From: Siphonodentalium dalli
Taxonomy: Eukaryota > Mollusca > Scaphopoda > Gadilida > Siphonodentaliidae
Length of the DNA: 64,000 nucleotides
Assembly: GCA_032622095.1 (NCBI GenBank)
Contig: CP136063.1
Location: 61,703,897 to 61,767,896 of the forward strand
Direction: 5' to 3'
In this document: positions 12,583 through 25,100 of the stretch, one piece after another
Position numbering within the stretch: position 1 is the stretch's first letter
Layout: each line of letters opens with the position of its first letter
The notes under the pieces: model-generated
What the model saw: the letters and a program-made list of their open reading frames with translations, nothing else
What the model was told of the DNA's origin: nothing
Database searches by the model: none
Program-made: the position numbers and the translations under genes

Positions 12583-13837
12583 GTTTTCCAGATGTAATGA
12601 TACTGTTAAGTATATTTAGCTTTATCTAGCTTTCATCTGTGAAAACTGCAATTAGTTGAAGATTAGGATTATTATCACTCAGACTTCAGTAGTTCGATCA
12701 AATTCAAGAGGTATTACACAATACAGTATAGGAACAATGGCCATTTGATAAAATCAACCTGGTTATCAGGTGGGACCTCATAAGACCAAATGAATAATAT
12801 ATTGTTTCTGCACTATATTATGTATGTGTCTCTCACTTGAATTTTATAGAATAGCCCATTATATGTATTACAGTGATAACGGTAAGTCTCATTTCAAGCA
12901 GAATAAGCATAATCCATTGAACCAAAAAATATCTGACAATAATGTATAAGCATTTCTAGACACATATCAATTTTTTTTATAAACTTGATCAAATTGAACT
13001 ATCAGTAAATTTCAAAATACTGACTCCGAGAGCCCTAGATTCGCTCTCAATGCATTGTATTTTCAAAATATTTCCGGGGGAGGCACCCCCTCCCCTGCCT
13101 TCTCTCGCTCAGCTCTTCGGCCTTCAGGATATGCCCTCGGCATACCATTGCGCAAAAGCAGGCCCCAGATTCGCTCTCAATGCATTGAATATTCAAAACA
13201 AAAAAATTCCGGGACACAAATTCTCACCTTTCCAAAGATACCAAATTTGTCCTCAAGTACGGTGGGTATATTAAATAGATTATTTGGGGGTCTCTGCCGC
13301 TCACCTAGCGATATTAACGTTCAACCATATTCTGGTGTTTCTTGGTGTGGTCAGTTAGGCTCGTGGTATAAAGTGATTAAGGATTTTCTGGCCGAATGAG
13401 TTGTTGCCAATAAATGCCAGCCATTGCAAGACTATGTCCCAATTTACATGAAATTTCACAAGGATATAGGAATATGATGGAACAATTTTTTGGCATCACA
13501 TCCATATTTTTAAAAGATATATTTGATTGAGAAAATTAACTGGAAAGTGAGCAAAATTATGCCAATCACAAGAAGTCAAAACTAATAAAGCAAACAGTTA
13601 TAATTATTGTGCCATCTTATATATTAGGATTCTACGATGAGGAGAGAGACCCTCATTTTATAAAATAACTCACTATTTTAGCTATGAATACATTGAGTTG
13701 ACGGCACCTTCCATCGGCTGAACACGAATATGTGGCCAATTACTTTTTTGGGACAATTTTTTGGTATGGGAAGCCAAGTTGGCAATGGTGTGAGCTGGAT
13801 CAAAGGATGTATAAGGCTCTCTATTTTGCCCCTATAG
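12583..13837. other. Duplicated spacer with short tandem repeat
   Basis: Matches C from 61,503 on and B 42,690-42,935 plus 46,868-47,216. Around 13,030-13,200 a unit of about 120 bp beginning GATTCGCTCTCAATGCATTG occurs twice. No gene supported. Confidence 0.55.
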
Positions 13838-16814
13838 TGTGGTCGTCGGAAGGTTAGACCAGAAGAAATTGGTAAAGAATCGGTTTTGGTGTCATTCGAC
13901 GCGGGATAATCTCGTGTATAACATATCCAAAATCCGCTTTGGGGAAAATTCAGGATCCGAGATGGCGTCCAACATGGATGCCGTTAGTCAAAAGAGACTC
14001 TGACTGAGATTAGTTCGATTATAATGAGCACAAATGTTGTCATGTGTATACAAATGTATACCACCTTTCTATAGAAAAAATGGAACCCCTCGCCCCAGAT
14101 GGCCGCCAAAATGGCGGCCTAAACTCGAAAATTTGAAGTTTTTGCCTAATACCTTAAAGATCAGTTCCTGATGTTTGATAATGGTTGAGACTGCCGACCG
14201 TGATTAGTCTTCTTCATGTTAATTCAGCAATGAAAGATACTATAAATGGGGTCCCAGGCTCATCTACACCGTTAACAATTCGATTTTACAGAACACGGTA
14301 TAAAATTCCACAAAAATCGCCATTGGGATTCCAGTCATATATCAACAAGAAATGGACAGAACTGTACAATGTAAGTTGGGCACACCATTATCTATCGACA
14401 CTCCAATTCCATGAAACCCAAATTGGCACTTTGTCTCAAAATGGCTGCCAAAATGGCGGTCAAAATATGAAAAATGGCTGATATTGATCACATTGTCATT
14501 CAAACCATTATAAGTAGTGGTTGATGAATAAAATTGACTACATAAATACGAATGTATACCTCTTTATGATGTCATTATGCTAGCTCTATGGAAAAACTTA
14601 AAAATCAGTACCCAAAATGGCCACCCGATGTGAAAAATACCATTTTCTATCACTGCTGTTTACCACTTCTTGCTCTCTGAACTGGGAAAAATGGGTACAC
14701 TATTTCAATAGTCGTGTCAACTGATCATTCCAGCAATGACATGTCTAATCGTTTAGGTCATAGTCCGGTCCTTCCCTAATAAGTTGTAACGAATGCTGTA
14801 TGAAATTTAATCAAAAATCTGCTTTGGGGCTCTGGTCATATTTTATATTTAGGGATGAGCAGATCTTGTCTACAAAATAATTGACCGTTTCTTTTATTGT
14901 GAACATTCCATCTCAAATAGACAAAAAGAAACTAATAATTTTTATCTAATATGGCTTACGAAATGAAAATGGTAGACTCTGACCATCTTGTCATATAATG
15001 GAAGTTGTGATTAGTGGATGCAGTTGATAGTTGGCTAATATTGGTGGCTAATAGGCACTTTTTAGTTCATAGAAACATGCGATTGCCACCATATTTAGCT
15101 TAACCTGCATTTATTATCACAATTTTCATTACAGCACAGAAACCAATCGTCGTTGGCGTACCCAAATGGTCTTATCTCCAAACAAGTTATATCTTTTTAA
15201 AAGAAAACGAGGGAGTAAACAGAAAAAATATGTGGTTCAATGGACAGCTAATGTCAATTGTCATTGGGATAAATACAACAATACGCCATGCTTTCTCAAC
15301 ATTAGGAGAAATGTTGTCTGAAATATTCAACCTTCATTTTCTCAAAACGTTGAAAATGTGGGTTACGACACTATAGCACTGATGCGACGAAATATTAACT
15401 ATTCGGGCTCGGCCATCATTTCGTTTCACTTGCGGTACACGTCTCAATAGTCGCAACAGAGGTTGACCCATAATAAGTAAGCAGAGTGCGATTTTGACTT
15501 CAGCATACCCTATCGGATATCTGATAAAATCAGCTATGGGAAAACTTTAAGATCCGAGATGGCATAAAATAGGCCCCTCCGACAACAATAGAAGACATAA
15601 GTATAGGTTATTTGTGCTTTTATTCCTTTACGAAAAAAAATTGTACGTGAATATTTATCTCTTATTGAATACAGTATTGTTTTAATGTGGACTATGTATG
15701 AAAAATCATATTCTCTAACATCTTAAGAAGGTTACCAAAACATGAATGTGTCCGATTTATAGCTAGGTTGAGATACACTGAAAAAACTCTCTAGTTAGAC
15801 GATTTGCATAGAAAGTAAATCATAACGACTATAAATTTCCGCTAAACGGATTGTGAACGCACATTTTTGTAACTAGCTGAACTAAATGTAGCCCATGTAC
15901 ATTGTTCAGTTCTGTCCATTTCTTGTTGATATTTGACTGGAATCCCAATGGCGATTTTGTGGAATTTTACACCGCGTTCTGTAAAATCGAATTTTTCAGG
16001 GTGTAGATGAGTCTGGGACCCCATTTGTTGTATCTTTCATTGCTCCAATGCTGCATTAACATGAATAAGACTAACCGAAATCACCAATCGGAACCATTAT
16101 CAAACAACAGGAACTGAACTTTAAGATATTAGGCAAAAACTTCAAATTTTCGAGTTTAGGCCGCCATCTTGGCGGCCATCTGGGGCGAGGGGTTCCATTT
16201 TTTTATGGATAGGTGGCATGCATGATACTTTGCCTTCGCAAAATGTTTATATTTGTATACATATCACTGTGGGGGGAAACTGTTTCACCAGAATCGATTC
16301 TATGGCTATTTCCGTTCCGACCCTATTGTTACATTTACTGATTTTTCGACCATTTTTAATGACAAAATATGTAAATCATTCAGAAAAATGGTAAGTATAT
16401 AGTTTTAAAATAGTTCTCCACACATACTTCAGTGGATCTAGATCCAGGAAACATTCATTTCAATGTTCCAGAATGGAAACACTCTCCATATCACATATTA
16501 ATTTTAATTTTATGTGATGATCAGTCGTATTGTGTTGATAATTTTGCAAAACTTAATCTTAACCTTCGAAATAGTATGTATGAAACAAGAGAGGATCTCG
16601 TCAGTTTCAACACGATTTATATTTGGTCATATAAACTCAATCTTGACACATCAAACTATTTGAACATGTAAAAAACAATCAGTAAAACGCGTAATTGCAA
16701 AGTAACAGGTGGGTTCCGACTATATAATGTTCGGTTCCGACTCCTTCTCACCCCAAATTGATAGGTTCCGGTTCCATTGCCGGTTCAATCGACACGAAAT
16801 GACTCTGATTTTAA

Positions 16815-17334
16815 AGGTGGATTATCTCTTTGTAAACATGTATTATATAGTTACCGGGGTATAAAATATTAGATCTGAATCGAAGACTCCTGTCCGGAAA
16901 TGCTTCTATCGTTTAATATTAATTTTATTTCGAATATTTTCTGGTCTAAAAAGGTGTGTTTGTTCAGCTAACGAACAATATTGGTTACTGTTAACAGAGA
17001 CCAGAAATTATATTGTGCAATTTTGTCACAAATAAACGTTAATTATACTCATTATCGCTTATATCTGTGGAACAAAACAGTACAAACATCCAATCTGTGA
17101 CATTTGACATTCGTTGCGTAGCCGTAGGAACAGCCCAGTGCTCTATATCGCAATACGGTCTCATCCGAATGGTCGGTTCTAAAAATAGTAACATAAATGG
17201 GCCCGATTTAATATTCGAAATAAAATCAATATTAATTGATAGAAGCTTTTCCGGACATAGGTCTTCAGTTCATATCTATTATTTTATACCCACGCAACTA
17301 TTTAAAATTTGTTATTTAAAGAGATAATCCATCT
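16815..17334 (+). mobile_element. TTAA-1 element (520 bp)
   Basis: TTAA at 16,811-16,814 and 17,335-17,338; ends AGGTGGATTATCTCTTT and AGATAATCCATCT. It lies inside the CACTG-ended element, so it arrived later or moved with it. Confidence 0.92.
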
Positions 17335-17597
17335 TTAAGACATAGTAATGCAATAAAAATGGCCTGGAGCTTCAAAACTTATTTTGGATCCGCCGAAGCT
17401 TATGTATGTTTCTTGACTATTTGCGTCAAACATTTGTACAGTTAAATTTCAATCGTAAGATCATCATTTGCAGATAGAGTGGGTATCTCTATTTCCCGAG
17501 AATCAGATGATATTATTGCAAGAAGAAGTTTGCCGTGGTTGACAATCACGTTTGACATTTTGTAGATTCACATCCTGATGATTAACTTGTTATTCTA

Positions 17598-18235
17598 ATG
17601 GGAGAAGATGACGTTGAGTCATTGGGTGGAAACCATAGATACAGAATCGTTCATTTGTGGGTGCAAGGGAAGGAACTGAGACAGGGCGATGTAGAATTCG
17701 TGCTGAACGAAGAAACAATGTCGCTTGAAGTTGTGTCTGTGGCAGAATGCCATCTATTAGTAAGTCCATGTGCCAAAGTTTCAAAAAAGAACACACAAAT
17801 GAAGGATGTTCATTCCAGGAGGTCATTATTTACCGACACGATCGACTCAAATATTAATGTAGATTTCTGCGACCCAGATAACGAGATATCTGCGATAGTG
17901 GACAAGATAACTGGCCTCTTACCAGAAATAATACACCAATTAAAAGACGCAGACAGGTTTCCAGACTGGATGTCTTTTCTTCAACAATTAACATCGGGGA
18001 CACTCGCTATAAATAATGTGTATTTTCAGCTATTTCTAGATGTACGATTTCTTGAATCCGAGGGTGCAAAAGCATGCGATATACTCCGGAGGTAAAACAG
18101 TTCTGGGCCGTTGGCTGCATACTATTTCTTTCTGAATTCATTCGGTTTATGACAGGGACGAAATGTGCAGGGTTCCAGGATTGGGAAAGTGTTGCTACAA
18201 AGATGCCCGAACTAACTTTGTGTGCCCCAGTTTAA
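17598..18235 (+). pseudogene. Fragment of an uncharacterised invertebrate protein
   Basis: A 165-codon frame from ATG 17,598 reads to 18,095, but near 18,065 the similarity moves to another frame. That frame continues MRYTPEVKQFW, then FIRFMTGTKCAG, and stops at 18,233. I recognise from memory a pattern common in coral and mollusc hypothetical proteins: a NN-x3-Q-LFLDV-type segment, then MRY-x3-K-x-FW, then F-IRFM-x-G-x-K. I cannot name the family or its function. Here the frame is broken by a one- or two-base change. The fragment sits wholly inside the 16,265-19,360 element, which may have captured it. The N-terminal part (LGGNHRYRIVHLWVQG onward) is not recognised. Confidence 0.5.
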
Positions 18236-19360
18236 AAACACTTAGGACAAAATAAAATTATCCAGAGAGTGAATGCAACAAACCAGGAATCATTGGTCAA
18301 AATATAGAACATTTTAAAAGTGCAGCCACAAACGACGTCTCGTATAAACTTTGTTTATATGGGAAAAGGATTGCAATGGGCTTTGGGACACAGCTTGGAG
18401 AGACTGATTTATTTAGGCAGCTTTGGCGGGCGTGCTGGTTGCAGCCGGTGTGGTGAAGGTGTTTACTGAATTAAGTCAATCGCCGACCTCCATCGCATCA
18501 TCATTGAGGGGGGGGGGGGCCGCTGCATCGGCCTGTGTCACCAGATCGACGGATAAATCAACTAAGAACAGCGAGTCCTCCAGGCTCAACATCGCGCCAC
18601 CGATTCCATTATACATTCTGAAGAAAAACAAATTCAAAAGTTTTAGAGGCAATCTTTATAATGATATGAATTCAAAAGCCATAGATATCCAAAACTGGTA
18701 CATTAGACTGCAAAAGGACCATAATCTCATCGCGCTATTCAATAAACATTAGTGGCCATTTAGGTTACCCGTTCCTTGCTGTCATGGTGTGTCATAACTG
18801 GCAAAATGAAGCTGGGCAGCCTGAGAAAACAAGCGTATATCGAATAGAACCGGCTCTTTAGAAGGGACGATAGAATCGATCTAGAACATGAAAGTCACAA
18901 ATGAGTCGGAACATTTTTCACTATTTTTGACGGTTCATTTAGATTGTTATTCTGCTGCGGGAATCTTGGGAGATGGTTTCATTACACTCTGCCACCATCC
19001 TGGTATACGTCCTGACAATTTCCGACTGGATTTACAGGCGAATAGACCAAATTTGCAGCGTCGAATGATACATTGAATTTACATGGGAAATGCACACGCT
19101 CGAGTTGTATGGTCTAAATGTGTGGATATATGCACGTAACGGAACATCGATTGCATAAATATTGTTACTGTATTGCTATAAACCTTTCGTAGATCAATAC
19201 TAATAGTTTAAAACTTACATTTGTGTCATTTCTTTGTGAAAATGGCGCCCAAAACTTTCTAGAAAAGTTAAAAAGTCAAAATGGAGTCGGATCTCAACGC
19301 CGATAGAGACGGAACAAACGGGCGATAGAATCGATCCAGGTGAAACAGTTTCCCCCAGTG
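18236..19360. other. Remainder of the CACTG-ended element
   Basis: Holds two unrecognised frames (18,423-18,752 and 18,888-19,076 plus strand). The first has a low-complexity Gly/Ala/Ser segment encoded by a G run at about 18,508. Nothing supports either as a gene. The subterminal word GATAGAATCGATC occurs near 18,870 and 19,324, in keeping with repeated binding sites near the right end. Confidence 0.4.
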
Positions 19361-19805
19361 CATATGGCAACATTTGTTCTCACTATAATCGAATCAATCT
19401 CAGTCATAGTCTTTTTGATTAAGGCCGGCCATGTTGGACGCCATCTTGGATCCTGGATTTTTCCCCACAGCCGATTTTAGCGGATGTTGGATATGTCGTA
19501 GGCTCATAGCAGAGATTCTCCCGCGTCGAATGACACTAAGATCGCTTATTTACCAATTTCTTCTGGGTCAACCGCCTTTTTTTGTGTACCACGACCACAC
19601 TACTATTTCAACAATACCTCGTGCACAATTGATACTGTATAACATATTTAAAAACAAGTATACTGTGCGTTGCTGTACGCTATATTACCAACGTTCCCTA
19701 CGATGTCAGATGCATCATATTTTGTGACACTGGTGCACTTTGACACAAATAGCATGGCATATATTCATACTTCAGTGATTTTCTAACAGAAATGACACAA
19801 GACAG

Positions 19806-21860
19806 TTGAAAAACAACACTAAGAAGCTAGCATATATTGAGACAATTTTAAAGAAAAAGATTAAAAGCTTCAATGATATAGAGAAAACTGAAACGAAAGA
19901 TGGAGGGAAATGTTTAACCATTAACTTAGATACCCTCATATTTGAGAAATACAACTGCGGTTTCGTCAGCAGATATTGGAATTCTGTGAAATGTGTTGAA
20001 AAAAATGGCGCCTTATGGAAAATAGTAACTGACCAGAACAATGTTGTTGCTGGAGATTTAATCACTGTATGTCGCAAAAAGCCAAAACGGAAGGTAACGA
20101 TTCATATTTACAAGACCAATAATAGTTTCATGATACAAGGTTCAAAGAACAGTATTGATTGGTGGTTACAGGTAGAGTTGCCACATGTCTACCAGTTTGC
20201 CTTTAAGAAGCAAATATCTGGGAAATCGAAACAGGATATGGCACTGAGCAGCGATTTCATTGTTCCGTGTATAGCAGCAGTAGCAGCAGATACTAACCAG
20301 AATGTCTCACCACAAGAAAGAAGTTCTCACACACTACGCTCGTGTTCTGTCGCGTTAGTCTCACCCAAACTTCGAGTAAATTTGCATAAGAAGAAGTTGA
20401 ATTACAGTCAGGTGTCTTCTTCAAATATGAGGAATAAGAAAAATCCATGCACCGTGACGCTCATCACACCTAAACCTAAAAAGAACATGCAGCAAAGAAA
20501 ACTTTTCTTCAGTGAGTCATCTGCATCTAACAGGATGAAAATAACATTATCCGAACTTCAATCTTTAATCGAAGAAATGATAATCGACAGAGCAAAAACG
20601 GAACGTGAGTTTAACACAAGGATTGCTAAATTGGAAGACAATATTAATGATCTCCAAAAGCAAAACGTGTTGTTGCAGAATAAGCAGTCTAAGCCTCTTT
20701 TGAAAGAAATGGATAAGGTCAACACAAAAAAGGAACGCGAATTCAACGAAAAGATTGATACATTGGAATGTGATGTCAATGACCTACGAAAGCAACATGT
20801 GTCATTGAAAAGTAATCTGTCACATATTATCAAGTCACAGAAACCTATTCTAGAAGTTGAAAAGAGTGCTTCTTCTGGCCAAGTGCAAAATCCAGTGGCC
20901 AGGATAACGGCTGAACGCGTTCAACCTATTTCGAGTGCGGTGGATAACATGTGTGTAACAGATCCCGATAATACAGAGAAATACATCGTGGTACCTGCAG
21001 TTGAAGTACACAATCGTTTCACTCCGTTGGATGACTCTATGAAGAAAACGACTCAGCAAAATTTACATTCGAAAAATGCGATAAATCTAACATCAAATTC
21101 TCAACGAATGTCACAAAGAGTCAACCCCAGAAAAGTACATCTGATCGTTGGCGACTCAGTCTTGCGTTACCTGGATCCGAAAAAAATGTCCCGAGGTGAT
21201 TATGTCAAGAAAGTTTCGATAGGAGGATTGAGATTGGAAGGCGTGTTGGAATGGTTTGAGTCATCGGATGTCATTGAGAATGTGCACAAGATTACAATAC
21301 ATGTCGGTATAAATTCTTGTCGGCATGGAATGGAAACAGACGAGCAGTTATTTACAGGTGTGATATATAAGATCCGAGAATTGTATCCACAAGCGCTCAT
21401 CAGATTCTCTTCAGTACTACCGACACCTAGTCGAGCTGGTGCGAATAAAGTCATTTATTCTACTAATGAATTATATCGACGCCTATGTTCAGGGATGGGG
21501 TGCCAGTTCATCGATCATGCGCCCAGTTTTTCAGAGCGCAGTGGTTTCGTCCCACGTAGATATTTTTATGACAACTGGCATCCAAGTGATCTTGGAATAG
21601 AGATGTTGGTGAATGACATAAAAGTTGGAGTCATGAACGTACAATCTGAGCAGTACCGAGAATCTTCAGAAGCACAAAACAGTGAAATCAGACCCAGGGT
21701 AAGAATGAACAGAAATGAAAGTTCAAGATCTAATGAACAGTTTCCAAAAGAAGTGCATCGCGCACGTTTTGTTGATAATGTGGGGGCGATGAATGTGAAT
21801 GACATTTCAGGATTGCGTGCAATACTCGCAAGTGCTCTTAAAATAATTGGTAATGTTTAA
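19806..21860 (+). CDS. LINE ORF1 protein, SGNH esterase type
   Basis: A 684-codon open frame. Residues about 1-140 form a basic N-terminal domain with the VTIHIYKT...IQG pattern seen in ORF1-like proteins of marine invertebrates. About 245-345 is a coiled coil (LEDNINDLQKQN and LECDVNDLRKQ repeats). About 447-600 is an SGNH hydrolase: GDSV near 449 (Ser), GIN near 500 (Asn), and DNWHPSDLG near 588 (Asp/His). All four catalytic positions are kept. ORF1 proteins bind RNA and form the retrotransposition particle; the esterase role is unsettled. The listed start is a TTG codon and the frame opens at 19,779 without an ATG, so the true start is lost, upstream by splicing, or truncated. The frame is unbroken although ORF2 is not. 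Confidence 0.85.
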   Translation: MKNNTKKLAYIETILKKKIKSFNDIEKTETKDGGKCLTINLDTLIFEKYNCGFVSRYWNSVKCVEKNGALWKIVTDQNNVVAGDLITVCRKKPKRKVTIHIYKTNNSFMIQGSKNSIDWWLQVELPHVYQFAFKKQISGKSKQDMALSSDFIVPCIAAVAADTNQNVSPQERSSHTLRSCSVALVSPKLRVNLHKKKLNYSQVSSSNMRNKKNPCTVTLITPKPKKNMQQRKLFFSESSASNRMKITLSELQSLIEEMIIDRAKTEREFNTRIAKLEDNINDLQKQNVLLQNKQSKPLLKEMDKVNTKKEREFNEKIDTLECDVNDLRKQHVSLKSNLSHIIKSQKPILEVEKSASSGQVQNPVARITAERVQPISSAVDNMCVTDPDNTEKYIVVPAVEVHNRFTPLDDSMKKTTQQNLHSKNAINLTSNSQRMSQRVNPRKVHLIVGDSVLRYLDPKKMSRGDYVKKVSIGGLRLEGVLEWFESSDVIENVHKITIHVGINSCRHGMETDEQLFTGVIYKIRELYPQALIRFSSVLPTPSRAGANKVIYSTNELYRRLCSGMGCQFIDHAPSFSERSGFVPRRYFYDNWHPSDLGIEMLVNDIKVGVMNVQSEQYRESSEAQNSEIRPRVRMNRNESSRSNEQFPKEVHRARFVDNVGAMNVNDISGLRAILASALKIIGNV

Positions 21861-22180
21861 TTATTTCAAATCGTAATTGATGATGAGTATCATGAGACCA
21901 CATGTATGTATATGTATAAGTATATATGTAGTACGTGCCTGTGTATGTACGGGTATGTATATGTATATGTATATGTGTACATATATATATGTATGTTGTA
22001 CATGTATGTACATATACATGTATGTATGCATATATGTGCATCTTAATTATCTATTTTCTTTGCATGTACAGGAAGTACTTGCATTTGAGTGATTGAAAAG
22101 TTATAGATAGTACAATTTGAATATATACCCTTCCTGCATGGTTTCATTCTGACTTCGGTGGTGCAAGTTTTATTCATATT

Positions 22181-25100
22181 ATGTCTGAGCGGAATATTTC
22201 AACTGAAATTACGTCGAATAAAGCTACCTTTACATTGTGGAATGTTCAAGGAATTAAATTAGATGACAACAGTTTCCTCGAAAAGTTGATAAAGTATGAT
22301 TTTATAGCTTTGGTAGAAACATGGCATAAAGAAAGTTTCGGATATTCATATTCCGGGTTATAAATGCATACATTTCCCTAGACTTGACGGTGATAGAGGT
22401 GGAATTGTATTTTATTATCGCAATCAATACGCAAGATTTTTCGTAAATTCTAAAAGAATAAGTGAGTTTACCATTTCCGTCGAATTCAAGGGAAATATGT
22501 TTAATATTTCTAACAAAATTGCTTTCATAGCCAATTATATCCCCCCTGCCAACTCCAGTTATTGGGATACAAGAAGTGATATGAAGACAAATGTGTTTTC
22601 GCAAATTCAGAATCATTTACTACATTATCAAACATGTGATCTTATAATTATGGCAGGTGACTTTAATGCTCGGACGGGAATTAAACCGGATCATGTTGTT
22701 GGAGAAAATGATCGCAGTAATCACCATATACCAGTACCTGATGATTATATATTAGATACAAGCAAAATAAGGACTAGTATGGATTCGAATGTTAACAGTT
22801 TTGGTGACCAGTTATTGGCCGTCTGTAGTAATACAAGCATGAGAATTGTTAACGGGCGTACATTGGGTGATGCCTTAGGCCATTTCACTAGTTACCAATA
22901 TAATGGTGCTAGTGTCGTTGATTATGTTATAATATCGGAAATGTATTTGTCCGATATCGATTATTTTTGTGTTAAAATACCTACCGAACATTCAGATCAT
23001 TGTCAGCTAACGGCTCATTTTAATTATTATACAACGCAGGGCACAACAAAACATGCGTTTATTCAGACAAAATGTAGATTGAAATGGACTATGAACAGCA
23101 AAGAAATAGCACTGGATCACATTCAGAAGCCGGAATTTCAGAATAAACTCGAACGATATAAATTAATGACTTACAAAAACGATCGCGTTGGTACCCTTGC
23201 GATATTGGATGACTTTATGTCAATGGTTAATCATATAAATTATGTATCGTGTACTCATATTCCAAATCGTAGAAGAAAAAATAAAAGGAAAAGAAAGTGG
23301 TTTGACGAAAGGTGTAAGACATTAAAGTTAGATCTGAAGAACACGATTCATAACATGAGACAAAATCCATTCAATAACTCTCTTAGAGTTAAGTTTTTCG
23401 TCACTTAAAAAGCCTATAAACGGGAACTGAAACTGAAACGAAAAACATTTTATCAAGATTTATACAATAAACTGGAAAATATGGAATCTAATGATCCAAA
23501 AACATATTGGGATATTATCGGGGAAATGCGCATCAAACCTAATCATTCACATGATTTGGATCCTGATAGAGCAGTTGACTTCTTCACTGAATTATATTCT
23601 ACAAATAATATACCACCAGTCAAGAGAAATATTATGTTGAAACAGATTAATGTTGATAACACAAATATTACTTCTTCCGAAATTTTGGCGGCAATCAGTG
23701 AACTTAAACTTGGTAAAGCCGAGGGACCGGACAATATCAGTAACGGGCTTCTGAAAACAATTGGTCCGCACATTGTGTTTGAAATTAAAAAACTGTTCAA
23801 TCAGATATTATCATCCGGGCATTATCCAGATAGTTGGAGTAAATCTGTTCTTAGTTTAATATACAAGAAAGGTGACCGTAACGACCCTAATAACTATAGG
23901 GCTATTGCGGTCAGTTCTACCATTGGTAAGTTATTTAATAAAGTTATTAATCAAAGAATGAATAAATATCAGGAAGTGAACAATATTATAAGCGACAACC
24001 AATTTGGATTTTGTAAAGGGAAGAGCACAACCGACAGCGGTTTTATTCTTAAAACAATCATAGATAAATACAGGATTTCTAAAAAACCTTTATATATATC
24101 ATTTGTTGATTTTAGAAAGGCTTTTGACTCAGTTAACAGAGATTTACTCATGCTAAAACTTAAATCTATAGGCATTTCAGGTAGGATTTATGACATAATC
24201 CAATCAATGTATGATTCAAGTTTTTATAGCGCAAAAACGAACAAAGTGATTGGGCCATCGCGTTTGTCGCATGTTGGTGTTCGTCAGGGTTAAATTATAT
24301 CGCCCAATTTATTCAAAATTTTTATAGATGATATCAAGTATGTTTTGAGAAGACCTGTGATCCAGTTAATGTGGGAGACTCAAAGCTCAATCATTTATTA
24401 TTTGCCGATGATCTTGTTTTAATCTCAAGCACTCAAACTGGACTTCAGTCTTGTCTAAATAACTTAGGCTCATATACGCTCAATAATGGGTTAAGCATTA
24501 ACGTTGAAAAAACAAAATGCATTATATTAGGATCTAATTGTCAAGCAGGATCTCCTAGATTCTCGATAGGAAATGAAATTGTTGATGTAGTTAATGAGTT
24601 TCCATATTTAGGAATTAAATTTTCTTCTAACGGCAAATTTTCAAGTGCTCAAAATGAGTTATCATCTAAAGGTAGGAAAACATTTTATTCGCTTACTAAT
24701 GGCTTCAACGCAACAGCTATTCCGCCATTAGATATTGTATCCAAGTTATACGATAAGCTTATCAAACCTATCGCTTTATATGGCTGTGAAATTTGGGGTT
24801 CTGAAATAACGCCGAGTAGCCGATACAAAATGCCGTCTGAATTACTTCATACCAAGTTTTGTAAGAGAATTTTAGGTGTTGGTGATGGTGCAACTAATCA
24901 CGCTGTACGCGCTGAACTTGGTAGGTATCCTTGTTATATTGATGTCATATGCAGAATGGCTAGTTATGCACTTAAGTTGACCTCACATACTCGAAATGAC
25001 CTTTTATACAATGCTATTTGTGAACAAAGAGCGCGGAAAAGTATGTCAACGTCAATATTTAGAATACTAGAGGCATATGGCCTCGATTTAGATCCCGGCA

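Larger units (their letters stand above)
16265..19360. mobile_element. 3.1-kb element, CACTG ends, 5-bp duplication
   Basis: CATAT flanks both sides (16,260-16,264 and 19,361-19,365). Left end CACTGTGGGGGGAAACTG; right end, complemented, CACTGGGGGAAACTG. Similarity continues through TTTCACC and ATCGATTCTAT for about 45 bp. The opposite arm of the surrounding inverted repeat gives an empty site of exactly the length expected after removing the element and one CATAT. CAC-initial ends with a 5-bp duplication are a Transib-like combination; CACTA-like elements share the ends but usually duplicate 2-3 bp. It contains a TTAA-1 copy and a broken coding segment, and no transposase seen. Confidence 0.75.
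13838..19610. repeat. Large inverted repeat, right arm split by an insertion
   Basis: The left arm (about 13,838-14,400) is the inverse complement of the right arm, which is in two parts: about 15,880-16,264 and 19,361-19,610. Matching landmarks: CCTCGCCCCAGATGGCCGCC on the left with its complement near 16,170-16,190; GCGTCCAACATGG on the left with CCATGTTGGACGCC near 19,430; ATTCGACGCGGGA with TCCCGCGTCGAAT near 19,520. The spacer of about 1.5 kb has no recognisable gene. The left arm is duplicated in C (62,600-63,240). Probably an old foldback transposon. Confidence 0.75.

Noticed and set aside
21838-22092. Tyr/Thr/Val-rich frames between LINE ORFs
   Set aside because: Translation of an ATGT microsatellite.
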